64,000 nt of DNA from assembly GCA_036010905.1 (NCBI GenBank), contig DASCMH010000047.1:1-64000 (forward strand), given 5' to 3'. Positions 15,298-24,264 of the stretch are shown one piece after another (the stretch's first letter is position 1; the number at the start of each line of letters is the position of its first letter). A program made the translations under genes and the position numbers. A model generated the notes under the pieces. It was given only the letters and a program-made list of their open reading frames with translations, did no database searches and was not told the origin of the DNA. The stretch is from SMWD01 sp002729875 (GTDB lineage Bacteria > Pseudomonadota > Gammaproteobacteria > Steroidobacterales > GCA-2729495).

Positions 15298-16215
15298 TCA
15301 CCTTCCGATTACCCGGTGAATTTCAGCCAACGCCTTGTGCACACAATCTTCGCCTTCCTTAATTGTCTCGGCAGCATGATGCAACTCCAACATGCCAATA
15401 TGGGCGAGCTGAGGTGAGAGCAGGACTTCAGCCGGATCGCCAGCAAGTCGGCTTCTCGTAATCCTGTCCTGAACAATATAGATGGAGTTGGCAATTGAAT
15501 AGAATAAGCTGGGGGACTCATCTATATCACTGCGACTTCGAAAGAAGGAATTTGAATATTCCTTCGCCTGTTGCTTTATGTTGCCCAATACACCCGTATT
15601 ATCCTGGGGATTCTCTTCCTGCATTTCATTCTTGTGTTTGCCAATCATGCCTGAATTCAGGTTGACAGCAATTACAATGTCCGCTCCCAAGGCACGACAT
15701 GTGCTAACCGGCACAGGATTAACCAGGCCGCCATCAACCACCCGGCGCTGATTGTGATGCACCGCTGGAAACAGTCCCGGCAATGCCATCGAGGCCCGAA
15801 CCGCATCAGCAAGTCTGCCTTCCGTAAACCAGACCTCATGACCTGTATCAAGGTCAGTTGACACGGTTCCAAACTTCTTTGGCATGTTTTCGATATATTG
15901 GTCAGCAGCAGCTACATAACTGTCCAGAAACCAATTCAATCGTTTTGTATCGACAAAACCGGATTGAGAGATGCTGATATCGAAAAACCTGAGCACATCA
16001 CTACGCGTTGAGCCAAGAACCCAATTTTCAAGTTTCTCCAGGTTGCCGGTAACGTATGCGCCGCCAATAATGGCGCCAACCGACGTGCCGCAGACAATAT
16101 CGGGCTCGATGCCTTCCCTGGATAACGCCTTGATCACGCCAATATGTGACCAACCGCGTGAAGCACCTGATCCCAGGGCAAGTCCGATTTTTGGTTTAAA
16201 AATTGTACTATTCAA
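15298..16215 (-). CDS. Patatin-like phospholipase, RssA/NTE type
   Basis: A 305-residue cytosolic serine lipase-fold protein. The oxyanion loop GSGASRGWSHIG, the nucleophile elbow GTSVG (Ser at about residue 45) and the catalytic Asp in VVDGGLVNPVPV are all present. SMALPGLFPAVHHNQRRVVDGG is the typical RssA/NTE spacing. Members hydrolyse phospholipid acyl chains; physiological substrates are rarely known. Single gene on the minus strand with no overlap to neighbours. Confidence 0.9.
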   Translation of the reverse strand: MNSTIFKPKIGLALGSGASRGWSHIGVIKALSREGIEPDIVCGTSVGAIIGGAYVTGNLEKLENWVLGSTRSDVLRFFDISISQSGFVDTKRLNWFLDSYVAAADQYIENMPKKFGTVSTDLDTGHEVWFTEGRLADAVRASMALPGLFPAVHHNQRRVVDGGLVNPVPVSTCRALGADIVIAVNLNSGMIGKHKNEMQEENPQDNTGVLGNIKQQAKEYSNSFFRSRSDIDESPSLFYSIANSIYIVQDRITRSRLAGDPAEVLLSPQLAHIGMLELHHAAETIKEGEDCVHKALAEIHRVIGR

Positions 16216-16650
16216 GTATTCAGACCTGGCAGACTGGACATATATTATGCCTGGATGCGGATTATAGATGATTCAGCTTCCGGGCTTGTATACCTCCCTG
16301 TCGAACCTGATCAATGAACCTGAAGGCCTGGCGCGGAGACCATTCAGTTCCTCAAAGTCCGGCTGCGCAAGAGATCTCACCAATCGTTAACACAGACCTG
16401 CCAATGGTAACTTTGCTTACGAAAAGAGCCAAAAAATGAAACCCCGGATGCCTGAAGAAATCAGGATCCCCCGGCTGTTACCTGGTACACAGGCTATCGA
16501 TAATGCCGTAAAAATTTCTTTTGCTTATGCTCGGGATCATGACGCACATGCCGTTATATGACATTGGTAGCTTATGAGTCCGTTTGCGAGTTCGTCAAAG
16601 ACTATTTGCGCGACCGGGCAACCTGATCGCAGCTTGTATACATCATGATG
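16216..16650. other. Intergenic, nothing recognised
   Basis: 435 bases. One weak hairpin (CCTGA...TCAGG near 16452) without a T-run. No coding frame of note. Confidence 0.4.
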
Positions 16651-17082
16651 TTAATGCGGTTTCAGCAACATTAAGAAATACGCAACAACAACCAGCAGAA
16701 AATGACCAGTCTGCAGAATAATCTGCATACCTGCTTTAATTGCACTACCATCTTTCGCCACAACTAACCGAGCCGGCTTGGTAACAAACATAAGCGCGGC
16801 GCTATAAAAGGCCATAATCATCAGGCTCAGCCACAACCAGAGCTCTGAAAATGACCATGAACCAAGGATTGCGGCGATAACTCCCGTAAGGGTCAAAATT
16901 ACTGCCACGATATTTTCAAAAAGCCCGACAATGTTGGCTCTTTTGATCAGGTTCTTGTTGGCCTGATCAACACCCGGATTAACCGCCGTCAATACAGCAA
17001 TCCAAATGGAAACAAGCGCCAGGAAACCAAGCGCTATAGCCGTACCAATATGCAACAAACCAATTAATGGAGAAAAACTCAT
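16651..17082 (-). CDS. Four-helix membrane protein, uncharacterised
   Basis: A 143-residue integral membrane protein with four hydrophobic segments (about residues 9-30, 50-72, 78-99 and 120-140). Charged loops between them include NPGVDQANKNLIKRAN. I do not recognise a family with confidence. The gene is 23 bases downstream of the exported protein at 17106-17786 on the same strand, so the two probably form one transcript. Confidence 0.6.
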   Translation of the reverse strand: MSFSPLIGLLHIGTAIALGFLALVSIWIAVLTAVNPGVDQANKNLIKRANIVGLFENIVAVILTLTGVIAAILGSWSFSELWLWLSLMIMAFYSAALMFVTKPARLVVAKDGSAIKAGMQIILQTGHFLLVVVAYFLMLLKPH

Positions 17083-17105
17083 AACGATAATCTCCGTAAG
17101 AAGAA

Positions 17106-17786
17106 TTATTCAGCTATTGCCCCGGGCGCCTGTTCTGCAGAGTCTGAATTATCCGACTCAACTTGTTCAGTTTGAATCTCCACTCGCGCAAAATCCAAGG
17201 AATCAAGCACGCCTATGCCAATACGAATACTTTCCCGCGCAGCACCCTGCATCGCTACAAGCACTCGGTTGGCACCGCGAAACCCGCCTTCGAAAAATCC
17301 CCCGGTATAAGTTGAGTGGATATTTTCATGCAACAATTCAGTTTTATCCGCAGTACGATGAAGTGTCCAGACCGTATTCATGTTAACTGTCATGCGTAAA
17401 CTAAATGACGGTGTAGCAACTTTAATGACCCGAATATTAAGAAAATATGGGGTTAAACTGCTGATTTCATGATTGGAGAACGTTCCATCTGCACGAATCA
17501 TCGGCATGATTATTTCAGTTTTTCCTGAATTATCAACAGCGGAGAAAATACCGCTGGATTTAATCGCATCAATCGCGGCCTGCTCAAAATAATCCGTTGT
17601 AATACCGGCGGAAGCACCACTTACCGCCACCGCAACCGAACCTGGTTTATTTTCTTCTACTACCGACGGATTTTTTGCAACCGTGGTTTCAGCCATTGCT
17701 GCCATTGAGAGAAATATCAGTAGGTTACTGAAAATAATGGCAATACATAACTTACGGAGAATGCATTGATTGTCAAAAATATTCAC
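17106..17786 (-). CDS. Exported protein of unknown function
   Basis: A 226-residue protein with a signal peptide (about residues 12-32, ending SMAAMAETT). The mature part shows the pattern of outer-membrane-associated assembly proteins, DYFEQAAIDAIKSSGIFSAV, a strand-rich middle (SFSLRMTVNMNTVWTLHRT) and a Ser/Asp/Glu-rich tail. The AAIDAIKSSGIF part resembles periplasmic proteins that carry GNA1162- or DUF799-like folds, but I cannot assign it. Shared transcription with the membrane protein at 16651 suggests an envelope role. Confidence 0.55.
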   Translation of the reverse strand: MNIFDNQCILRKLCIAIIFSNLLIFLSMAAMAETTVAKNPSVVEENKPGSVAVAVSGASAGITTDYFEQAAIDAIKSSGIFSAVDNSGKTEIIMPMIRADGTFSNHEISSLTPYFLNIRVIKVATPSFSLRMTVNMNTVWTLHRTADKTELLHENIHSTYTGGFFEGGFRGANRVLVAMQGAARESIRIGIGVLDSLDFARVEIQTEQVESDNSDSAEQAPGAIAE

Positions 17787-18105
17787 TGCTCATCTCCAAT
17801 AATTTCATCGGACGGTTTTCTGGCCATCAGCGCTTACAGCAGATCTAAGGGCCAGCGTATAAATGCAATTACAGGATTATATCGTTACTTATCCCGGCCT
17901 TGGGTGTTCTAAATATGGATTTTCACCATTTTTTGCCTGAAGCAGTGATCCTGACCAATCCCTCACCATTCATAACACTGAATATGACTGATATAAAGAA
18001 GCGGGCCCTGCAGAGCGTCAGTCAACCTGGTTGAATGACTCCCTACAGGGCCCTTGGTTTTACATTAGACCCCAAAACAACAGGGTCTTGTTAGTAGCTG
18101 TGCTT
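17787..18105. other. Intergenic between nod and envelope genes
   Basis: 319 bases, empty of genes. It includes the long hairpin at 18003-18053. Confidence 0.4.
18003..18053 (-). terminator. Long hairpin after the nod gene
   Basis: GGGCCCTG (18003-18010) pairs with CAGGGCCC (18046-18053), and the inner part pairs further through AGTCAACC / GGTTGAATGACT. Read on the minus strand it lies 53 bases past the nod stop and is followed by CTTCTTTAT, a weak T-rich run. Probable terminator. Confidence 0.5.
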
Positions 18106-20508
18106 CTAACCTCCCAGAGATGGGTTGTTCTGCTCAGCCCACTCACTTTCGTAAACCGTCCATTCACCCTGCTCAACCTCTTCTTCCTTACGACGCAGCT
18201 TGAAGCCACGGGAAAGGATGAACCACATCAGTGGCAGCAAGCCGCCCCAGATGAACACGGCACCACCGATTGTGCGGCAGTAGGTCAGGAACGAGAACAC
18301 AGGACCCGTTACGATTTCTGATGAACGGGCATACCAGGTACCTTCAGTGTATGCGATCCAGGTCTGGTACAGACCGACCGGGAACAGATCCAGAAACATC
18401 ATCAGTACCAGGCCAATATTCAAAGACCAGAAAGATGTGCGCACCAGCTTCGGATTCCAGGCTGATTTATGGAACAAGTGCTGGCAGCAGAACAACATTC
18501 CGCCCAGTGCAATGTTTCCTTTGACACCAAACATGGCCGCATGAGCATGATTGCCGGTAAGGTAGGTTGCATGCTCATAGTAGTTGACGATCGGCAGGTT
18601 AACGACCGAGCCAAATACCCCAGCTCCGAAAATATTCCAGAAATTAACGCCAAGGATAAATAACCAGACTCCTTCCATCACGATGGTCTGTTTTCCTTCA
18701 ACCACGTTCTTATTAGCCGTGAGTCCTTCCTGTCGCATCTGCCATGCATCCAGCGTCAGCAGGAGCAGCGGCAATACTTGCAGGGTGGAGAACACGCTAC
18801 CAAGAGCAATGATACCGGTCGGCTTGGCAATCCAGTAGAAGTTATGGGAAATACCGATCGTTGCAGTGATAAGGAAAAGCATCACAGCAAGGAAGATAAC
18901 CCGCTCCGCCATCATCCGGGTGATCAGGCCCATCTGCACGAGCATGTAACCGACGATAACGGTCGTGAACACTTCAAAAGTGACCTCAACCCACATATGC
19001 ACGACCATCCAGCGCCAATAATCAGAGATAGCAAAATTCATCTCTGGTTGCACTAACAGTCCGAAGAACAGGAACATCACCATGATGCCACTGCCATAAA
19101 GCAACCATGATGGAACTGACCACAGATTCCTTCGGGTCAGCCATGGCTTGACAGCGCGGTAAATGATTCCAATCCACAGGGCAAATGCAGCCAGCAAGGT
19201 GAACTGGAAGAATCGACCAAGTTCCATGAATTCCCAGCCCTGGCTACCAAACCAGTATGACATGCTGTCGCTCAACATACCTGTCTGACCCATGTAAATT
19301 CCAACCAGCGCGCCGCCGCCTGTGACAACACACAGAACAAACAGCAGGTTGATCAGGGCCTTCTGGCCAGGCGGAACTTTTGAAATCCTGGGCAGGAAAA
19401 AGATCGTATAACCGACCCAACACATAAAGAACCAGAAAATTTGCAACAGAGTATGGTAACTCCGAGCAACCTGGAAGGGGATAATATCATTCAACGAAAC
19501 GCCGCCAGGACGGATAAAGTCCGTGGCCGCAATAACACCGCCAATAATCTGCACCCCGAATACGATAACGGCCAGCACAAAGAACTTATACGTAGCCCGC
19601 TGTGTAGGACGGACATATTCATTTTCAAGGTCATACGTAGTAAGTGACTGACCGCCATTCCTGGTGGACGAGTCAAACACATCAACCGGCTGTTCTTTCA
19701 TTTGGCCGTAGGCGTACAGGACTACCATGACGCCAACAAAGAGAGCAAAAATTGAGAACACACTCCAGAAGAACGTTGCCGCTGTAGGACTGTTACCGGC
19801 ATCCTTATCGCCCGGCCAGTTATGCGTATAACTATAGTTCTCACCCGGTCGATTCGTCGAGGCAACCCAACCGCCCCAGAAGAAGAATGCTGATAAAGCT
19901 CGCAGGTCATCCGGATCAGAAATATGACCAGACGGCAAAAACGCTTCATTCGAAGGGTTAGCGCAGTCACGATAACATTGCGTGTAGTCAGGATTAGTAA
20001 ACATCTGCGTGTAATGATCATTCAGGTCATTAAAGGCCTGAATCTGGGCATCATTAATATGAATAATCCCGGCGTTCTCATCGTATGTATTCTCATGAAC
20101 CTCTAGCTTCACCCGCGATGCGATAGCGCCATGATCATGCTTGTCCAAAACTACGCCGCTATTCTCCTTTTCCTGAGCATAGAAGCCTCTCATACCAATG
20201 ACAGTCCGATGTAAAGCATCGGCGGTGAAATCCGGCCCTCGTTCAGCACCATCACCCCAGAATGAGCCGTAGCTCATCAGGCCTCTGATGTGAAACAGTT
20301 CCTGTCCGCGTTTGATTTGCTGTTGGGAAATCACTGTTTCGCCGGTGGCCGATACATAATCAACCAGTGGCGGAGCCCCGGTATATGTCGCCCCACCAAG
20401 ATAGATAAGACCGGCAATACATATAGTGGCAACAATCAAAAAATGGGTTAACCAGTTTTTCTTATTTACCAGCCATAATGCCAAGTTTTGTTGATTTGCA
20501 TTACTCAT
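18106..20508 (-). CDS. nod: Putative nitric oxide dismutase (Nod), qNor-like
   Basis: An 800-residue membrane protein of the haem-copper oxidase superfamily, long N-terminal extracytoplasmic domain (GQELFHIRGLMSYGSFWG) plus about 13-14 helices, as in quinol-dependent NO reductase (qNor). Haem ligands are present: H352 (SYHTLLQIFW), H654 and H656 (GNHAHAAMF). The FeB site has H504 (VVHMWVE), E508 and H555, but the second His of the qNor HH pair is N556 (GISHNFYW), and a conserved qNor Glu is Gln at 577 (FSTLQVLPL). These changes, plus a diverged quinol site, are those described for NO dismutases, which convert 2 NO to N2 and O2. Start: AAGGAG (minus strand, 20516-20521) is 7 bases from the ATG at 20508; the frame is open ten codons further. 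A PAS-LuxR regulator gene lies 117 bases upstream on the same strand. Activity is inferred from family knowledge. Confidence 0.85.
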   Translation of the reverse strand: MSNANQQNLALWLVNKKNWLTHFLIVATICIAGLIYLGGATYTGAPPLVDYVSATGETVISQQQIKRGQELFHIRGLMSYGSFWGDGAERGPDFTADALHRTVIGMRGFYAQEKENSGVVLDKHDHGAIASRVKLEVHENTYDENAGIIHINDAQIQAFNDLNDHYTQMFTNPDYTQCYRDCANPSNEAFLPSGHISDPDDLRALSAFFFWGGWVASTNRPGENYSYTHNWPGDKDAGNSPTAATFFWSVFSIFALFVGVMVVLYAYGQMKEQPVDVFDSSTRNGGQSLTTYDLENEYVRPTQRATYKFFVLAVIVFGVQIIGGVIAATDFIRPGGVSLNDIIPFQVARSYHTLLQIFWFFMCWVGYTIFFLPRISKVPPGQKALINLLFVLCVVTGGGALVGIYMGQTGMLSDSMSYWFGSQGWEFMELGRFFQFTLLAAFALWIGIIYRAVKPWLTRRNLWSVPSWLLYGSGIMVMFLFFGLLVQPEMNFAISDYWRWMVVHMWVEVTFEVFTTVIVGYMLVQMGLITRMMAERVIFLAVMLFLITATIGISHNFYWIAKPTGIIALGSVFSTLQVLPLLLLTLDAWQMRQEGLTANKNVVEGKQTIVMEGVWLFILGVNFWNIFGAGVFGSVVNLPIVNYYEHATYLTGNHAHAAMFGVKGNIALGGMLFCCQHLFHKSAWNPKLVRTSFWSLNIGLVLMMFLDLFPVGLYQTWIAYTEGTWYARSSEIVTGPVFSFLTYCRTIGGAVFIWGGLLPLMWFILSRGFKLRRKEEEVEQGEWTVYESEWAEQNNPSLGG

Positions 20509-20563
20509 TATCAGGCTCCTTGAAATAGCGACCGCCAAAGCATATCTCTACGGTTCACTTTAT

Positions 20564-20581
20564 AATTTACAATTCTAATTG
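20564..20581. promoter_or_regulatory. Possible operator upstream of nod
   Basis: AATTTACAATTCTAATTG contains the palindrome CAATTCTAATTG (half-sites CAATT/AATTG around two bases). It lies about 60 bases before the nod start. The word AATTTACA recurs at 21237-21244 and 21290-21297, both upstream of the regulator gene. An AT-rich background makes chance likely. Confidence 0.25.
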
Positions 20582-20625
20582 AAAATCAGGTTCATTCGCG
20601 TCCGCCAAATGACCTACACCGCCAA

Positions 20626-21168
20626 CTAATCCAGATAGCCAAGGCGGAAACCTTCTGCCACTATTGCTGCGCGGGTAGCAACGCTGAGCTTGCTGCGCAT
20701 CCTCTCAACATGCGTTCGCACCGTGGACTGGCTAAGGCCCAGATGAGCCGCTACAGATGAAGTGGTTTGCCCTTCAGCAAGCAGCGTCAGTATGTCTTGT
20801 TCGCGAGGACTCAGAATCTGCCAGGCTTTCGGCGCATCATTGCCCACATGGCTTAAGGTACAGACCACCATCCCGCTTACCGGGACACAGCTGAGCTGGT
20901 TACGCTGGCCCCCCAGCTTGATCTCGGCATTCAGGGTGTAATCCTTACCAACTGACAATAGTTTGACTACGCATCCTTCACGACACGGCAAATTATCAGT
21001 GTTTTCGAGTGAGCCCATGAGATCCCAGCAATATTTACCGGTTCCCGACCCCAGCAATCGCTTGGCGGATTTATTCTGGGCAATAACGTTGCCTTCACTG
21101 CCAGCAATAACCACCGGACGCGAATTATCAAACATATTCTGGTATGAATCAGGACTTAACATAACCAA
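20626..21168 (-). CDS. PAS-LuxR transcriptional regulator with Cys cluster
   Basis: A 180-residue regulator. The N-terminal PAS-like domain (residues 5-105) contains CWDLMGSL, LPCREGCVVKLL and NQLSCVPV, four cysteines that could bind a metal or sense redox or NO. The C-terminal LuxR-type helix-turn-helix runs LSPREQDILTLLAEGQTTSSVAAHLGLSQSTVRTHVERM (split here), the standard GerE fold. The gene is immediately upstream of nod on the same strand, so it is the obvious candidate to control it, either from its own transcript or by read-through. AT-rich AATTTACA words lie both before this gene and before nod. Regulation of nod is inference. Confidence 0.82.
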   Translation of the reverse strand: MVMLSPDSYQNMFDNSRPVVIAGSEGNVIAQNKSAKRLLGSGTGKYCWDLMGSLENTDNLPCREGCVVKLLSVGKDYTLNAEIKLGGQRNQLSCVPVSGMVVCTLSHVGNDAPKAWQILSPREQDILTLLAEGQTTSSVAAHLGLSQSTVRTHVERMRSKLSVATRAAIVAEGFRLGYLD

Positions 21169-21602
21169 CCCCAGAAAAATATAGACCTTAAATCAAATAT
21201 AACCAAAATTGGGAATCTCCAGCTTTAGCAGAAAATAATTTACAAGGTCAATTTTACAATGTAGTTTAATAAAACTATCACTATTCAGTAATTTACAGAG
21301 CAGCAGGTACAATGTATATACGTAATAAACCTAATAAAACAGACGGAGAGTGAGTGTTTGCCGGTAATTTGACTACATCAGCCTCAGTAATACCTGCCCC
21401 CCGTGGGGCTTCAAATACAAGGGACGCATCTGCGAAAATCCAGCACAAAAGTTCAACTTTAGGATTTAAGCTATTCTTGGATGTGATGATGAAGCCCCGC
21501 AAAGAGGTGAGATCGGCAACAATCCGAGCATCCATCCCACAACTTGAGCATCCACCCAAACTGGAATTTTTTGCTTGAATAGCAGAATATGTTTACCCCG
21601 AT
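21169..21602. other. AT-rich intergenic region
   Basis: 434 bases between the regulator and the first YwqK-repeat gene. Two opposed open frames (88 codons minus, 74 codons plus) overlap here, neither with coding character that I can support. It contains TTTACA words (21239, 21254, 21292) and a repeated GAGCATCCA (about 21527 and 21545). Confidence 0.4.
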
Positions 21603-22490
21603 ATGAATAAAAACATCCTTTCATGGTTCAAATCTTTCCTGAACCGCACTCCTACAGATGGCCACTTTGAATCCCGCCACGAAAACGGTCAAATAAAATT
21701 AACCGGCAGTTACAAAGACGGCCACCAGGACGGACTATGGGAGACGTACTACGAGAATGGACAACTGGAATCCAAAGGATTCTACAAATACGGGGTTGAG
21801 AATGGCCCGTGGGAGAGATACTTCGAGTCCGGTCAGATCAAATTCAAGGGACATTATAAAGATAACAAGTTAGATGGCCCCCAGGAGTGGTTTCACAGCA
21901 ATGGTCAGTTACGGGAAAAGCAAACCTATATTGACGGGAAGAGAGATGCACTATGGGCGTTCTTCTACGATAACGGTCAGTTAAAATCCACAGGTAATTA
22001 CATAGTTGGCAAACGGAATGGGGCATTTGAAATTTTCTACCACAATGTTCAGCTAAGGTCTCATGGAAGCCACAAGGACGATAAACGCGAGGGCGACTAC
22101 CGGTCATACCATGAAAACAGTCAACTGGAATCCAAAGGACTCTACAAAAACGGCAAACGTGATGGCCTGTGGGAAAGTTTCCACAATAACGGTCAACTGG
22201 AATCCAAAGGAAACTGGACAGAAGGGAAGCAGGGTGCGATCTGGGAAACTTTCCACCAAAACGGCCAGTTAAAATCAACAGGAAAATATACAAACGGAAA
22301 GCGAGAGGGTCCCTTTGAAGAATTCTGTGAAAAAGGTCGCTTAATAGTTAAAGAACACTACAAAAATGGCAAGCAAGATGGTGTATATGAGTCTTACGAC
22401 GAAAATGGTCAATTGAAAACCAGAGGTGTATTCAATAATGGCGAACTGGATGGCCCGTCTGAATTGTACAAAGATGGCATTCTGCAATAA
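21603..22490 (+). CDS. YwqK-family MORN-like repeat protein 1
   Basis: A 295-residue protein made almost wholly of about twelve 23-residue repeats of the pattern ENGQLxSKGxYKxGKxDGxWE, each likely forming a beta-hairpin like MORN repeats. No signal peptide is visible. The family is often annotated as YwqK-type antitoxin, a label derived from toxin immunity genes of Firmicutes. Here no LXG or other toxin gene is adjacent. Codon use and base composition are more AT-rich than the nod gene. A second repeat protein follows 55 bases later. It may be an immunity protein, an adaptor, or bind membrane lipids; not decidable from sequence. Confidence 0.8.
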   Translation: MNKNILSWFKSFLNRTPTDGHFESRHENGQIKLTGSYKDGHQDGLWETYYENGQLESKGFYKYGVENGPWERYFESGQIKFKGHYKDNKLDGPQEWFHSNGQLREKQTYIDGKRDALWAFFYDNGQLKSTGNYIVGKRNGAFEIFYHNVQLRSHGSHKDDKREGDYRSYHENSQLESKGLYKNGKRDGLWESFHNNGQLESKGNWTEGKQGAIWETFHQNGQLKSTGKYTNGKREGPFEEFCEKGRLIVKEHYKNGKQDGVYESYDENGQLKTRGVFNNGELDGPSELYKDGILQ

Positions 22491-22545
22491 ACCATCAGGA
22501 TCTTTTCTTGGTCGGATGAGCCATTTCCCATTTGAGAACTGAATT

Positions 22546-23175
22546 ATGGCTACAAAATTCCGCTGGCTGTTAAAACTGGTTAGTTTGCTTCCGGATGGCC
22601 CATGGATATGGGGCGCCAAGGCTCGACAATTGGAAGCAAAGGGAAGCTATCAAGATGGCCTCCAGGAGGGGCCATGGGAAATGTACTATGAGAACGGCCA
22701 ACTGGAATTTAAAGGGAATTATAAAAAAGGAAAACGAGACGGCCCCTGGGAAATGTACTACGAGAGCGGACAATTAAAAGTTAAAGGCGGCTCAATAAGG
22801 GGCAGGCCGCATGGTATTTTCGAGAGGTACCATGAAAACGGCCAATTGGAAGAAAAATCAATCTATAGAAATGGTGAACAGTACGGATCTTTCGAGACTT
22901 ACCATGAAAATGGACAACTGCGCTCGAAAGGCAGTTATGTGCACGGCTCATTGGATGGCCTTAGTAAACTGGATGGCCCCATGGAGGCCTACTATGAAAA
23001 TGGCCAATTGAGAAAAAAGGGTCGCTACCATGACGGTGACATGGAAGGCTCCTGGGAGTTTTACTACGACAACGGCCAACTGGGTAAAACTGAAAACTAC
23101 AATAACGGTATTCTGGATGGTCTTTGGGAGTTCTATGATAGAGACGGCAACCTGAAAGAAAAAAGAAACTACTAG
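22546..23175 (+). CDS. YwqK-family MORN-like repeat protein 2
   Basis: A 209-residue paralogue of the preceding gene, with about seven repeats of the same kind (LEAKGSYQDGLQEGPWEMYY, ENGQLEFKGNYKKGKRDGPW). One repeat is lengthened by a Gly-Ser-Leu-Asp-Gly insertion (LSKLDGP). Very similar repeat wording and close spacing point to a tandem duplication that then changed repeat number. No signal peptide. Function as for repeat protein 1. Confidence 0.8.
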   Translation: MATKFRWLLKLVSLLPDGPWIWGAKARQLEAKGSYQDGLQEGPWEMYYENGQLEFKGNYKKGKRDGPWEMYYESGQLKVKGGSIRGRPHGIFERYHENGQLEEKSIYRNGEQYGSFETYHENGQLRSKGSYVHGSLDGLSKLDGPMEAYYENGQLRKKGRYHDGDMEGSWEFYYDNGQLGKTENYNNGILDGLWEFYDRDGNLKEKRNY

Positions 23176-23217
23176 CCGCATCAGGTTGGCTGAAAACCGG
23201 GGTCTGCCCAAAAAATA

Positions 23218-23541
23218 TTAGCGCTCCAGCAATTTCAATTTATCGGGCACTCCGTCCCATTCCTCAGCATCGGGTAGTGGCGCGGTCTTTTCGGAGATAT
23301 TGGGCCAGATGGCTGCCAACTCTGCATTCAAGCGAATAAATCCCCGTTGCTCCTGGGGCACCTCTCTCTCCTCCATGATGGCATCAACCGGGCATGCAGA
23401 CGGGCAGATTGCACAGTCAATACACTCCCGCGGATCAATCACAAGAAAATTCGGACCTTCATAAAAACTATCCACCGGGCAAATATCCGCACAGTGCGTG
23501 TGTTTACAATTAATACAGTTTTCGGTAACAACAAAAGGCAT
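23218..23541 (-). CDS. fdxA: Ferredoxin FdxA, 7Fe-8S type
   Basis: A 107-residue cytoplasmic electron carrier with two cluster motifs: CINCKHTHCADICP (3Fe-4S site) and CIDCAICPSACP (4Fe-4S site). The C-terminal helix region LNAELAAIWPNISEKTAPLPDAEEWDG (split for length) is the FdxA hallmark. Size and order match the proteobacterial family. It stands alone on the minus strand, convergent with the YwqK pair. Confidence 0.95.
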   Translation of the reverse strand: MPFVVTENCINCKHTHCADICPVDSFYEGPNFLVIDPRECIDCAICPSACPVDAIMEEREVPQEQRGFIRLNAELAAIWPNISEKTAPLPDAEEWDGVPDKLKLLER

Positions 23542-23952
23542 GGGTGCGCTCGCAAAAATTACATCCGGTTTAGAGTCAGCCAGTTAGAAATCAGTAGAAG
23601 TCGAACCAACCACCACAACTGATCGCATACATAACAACATCCTTAAACTCTATTTTATCAATTTTAAAAAAAATATTGCTCACTGACAGATGACTGATAT
23701 GAAATATGCAAAACATTCTGTATGTCTCACCAAACCCTCACGACGATAAAGATGAAATGCGCATTAGCTGCACCGTGGACAATGACCTGATTACGCGGCA
23801 TGGCATTTACCCTCAAATACTCCTAAACTACTGATTAGTAAGTACAATTATCTTTCTTAAAATTATCTGGCAAAAAATATGCGGTCAGTCCCATTAATTA
23901 ACGGGGTAGAATATACGCAACCTGAAGCTCAAGAAATACCGGAGAGGGAAAT
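23542..23952. other. Intergenic, nothing recognised
   Basis: 411 AT-rich bases between divergently read genes fdxA and the ABM gene. Promoters for both must lie here but I see no clear boxes. AGAGGG precedes the ATG at 23953. Confidence 0.4.
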
Positions 23953-24264
23953 ATGCAAACATTTGGCCTCAACTACGAGGTGAAGCACGGATGTATCGAA
24001 GATTTCAAGAATTCCTTGATGCAGTTGATCGACACGATGAAGAACTGTGACGGCCATGTTGAGACAAAACTCTTTGCGGACGTTTTTCAACCTAATTCGA
24101 TGATGATTTACTCAAATTGGGAAACAAAAAGCAAATTTGCTGATTTTGTAAAGTCTGACATTTTCAAACAAGCGCTGAATGAAGCTGTCGACATGCTGGA
24201 GAGTAAACCAAGCCACTTTTTGGGCACGGATATTCGACTCATAAAGCCGGCGCATGACAATTGA
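23953..24264 (+). CDS. ABM-domain (antibiotic biosynthesis monooxygenase-like) protein
   Basis: A 103-residue dimeric alpha-beta barrel-type protein. The fold is seen from LNYEVKHGCIEDFKNSLMQL, the central YSNWETKSKFADFVKSD, and a C-terminal helix (QALNEAVDMLES). Members act on quinols or haem or carry no catalysis. The stop codon overlaps the next gene by 11 bases, tying it to the luciferase-like oxidoreductase. It may be a small partner or peroxygenase-type domain for that enzyme (inference). Confidence 0.7.
   Translation: MQTFGLNYEVKHGCIEDFKNSLMQLIDTMKNCDGHVETKLFADVFQPNSMMIYSNWETKSKFADFVKSDIFKQALNEAVDMLESKPSHFLGTDIRLIKPAHDN

Noticed and set aside
18106..20508. Annotation as ordinary NorB/qNor NO reductase
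   Set aside because: Length and domains fit, but the His-to-Asn change at the FeB site and Glu-to-Gln near it do not fit an N2O-producing qNor.
21293..21578. Opposed 88-codon (minus) and 74-codon (plus) frames before the YwqK genes
   Set aside because: They overlap each other, lack ribosome sites and family features.
21660..23170. Possible CRISPR or satellite repeat
   Set aside because: Repeats are coding (YwqK/MORN type) with synonymous variation.
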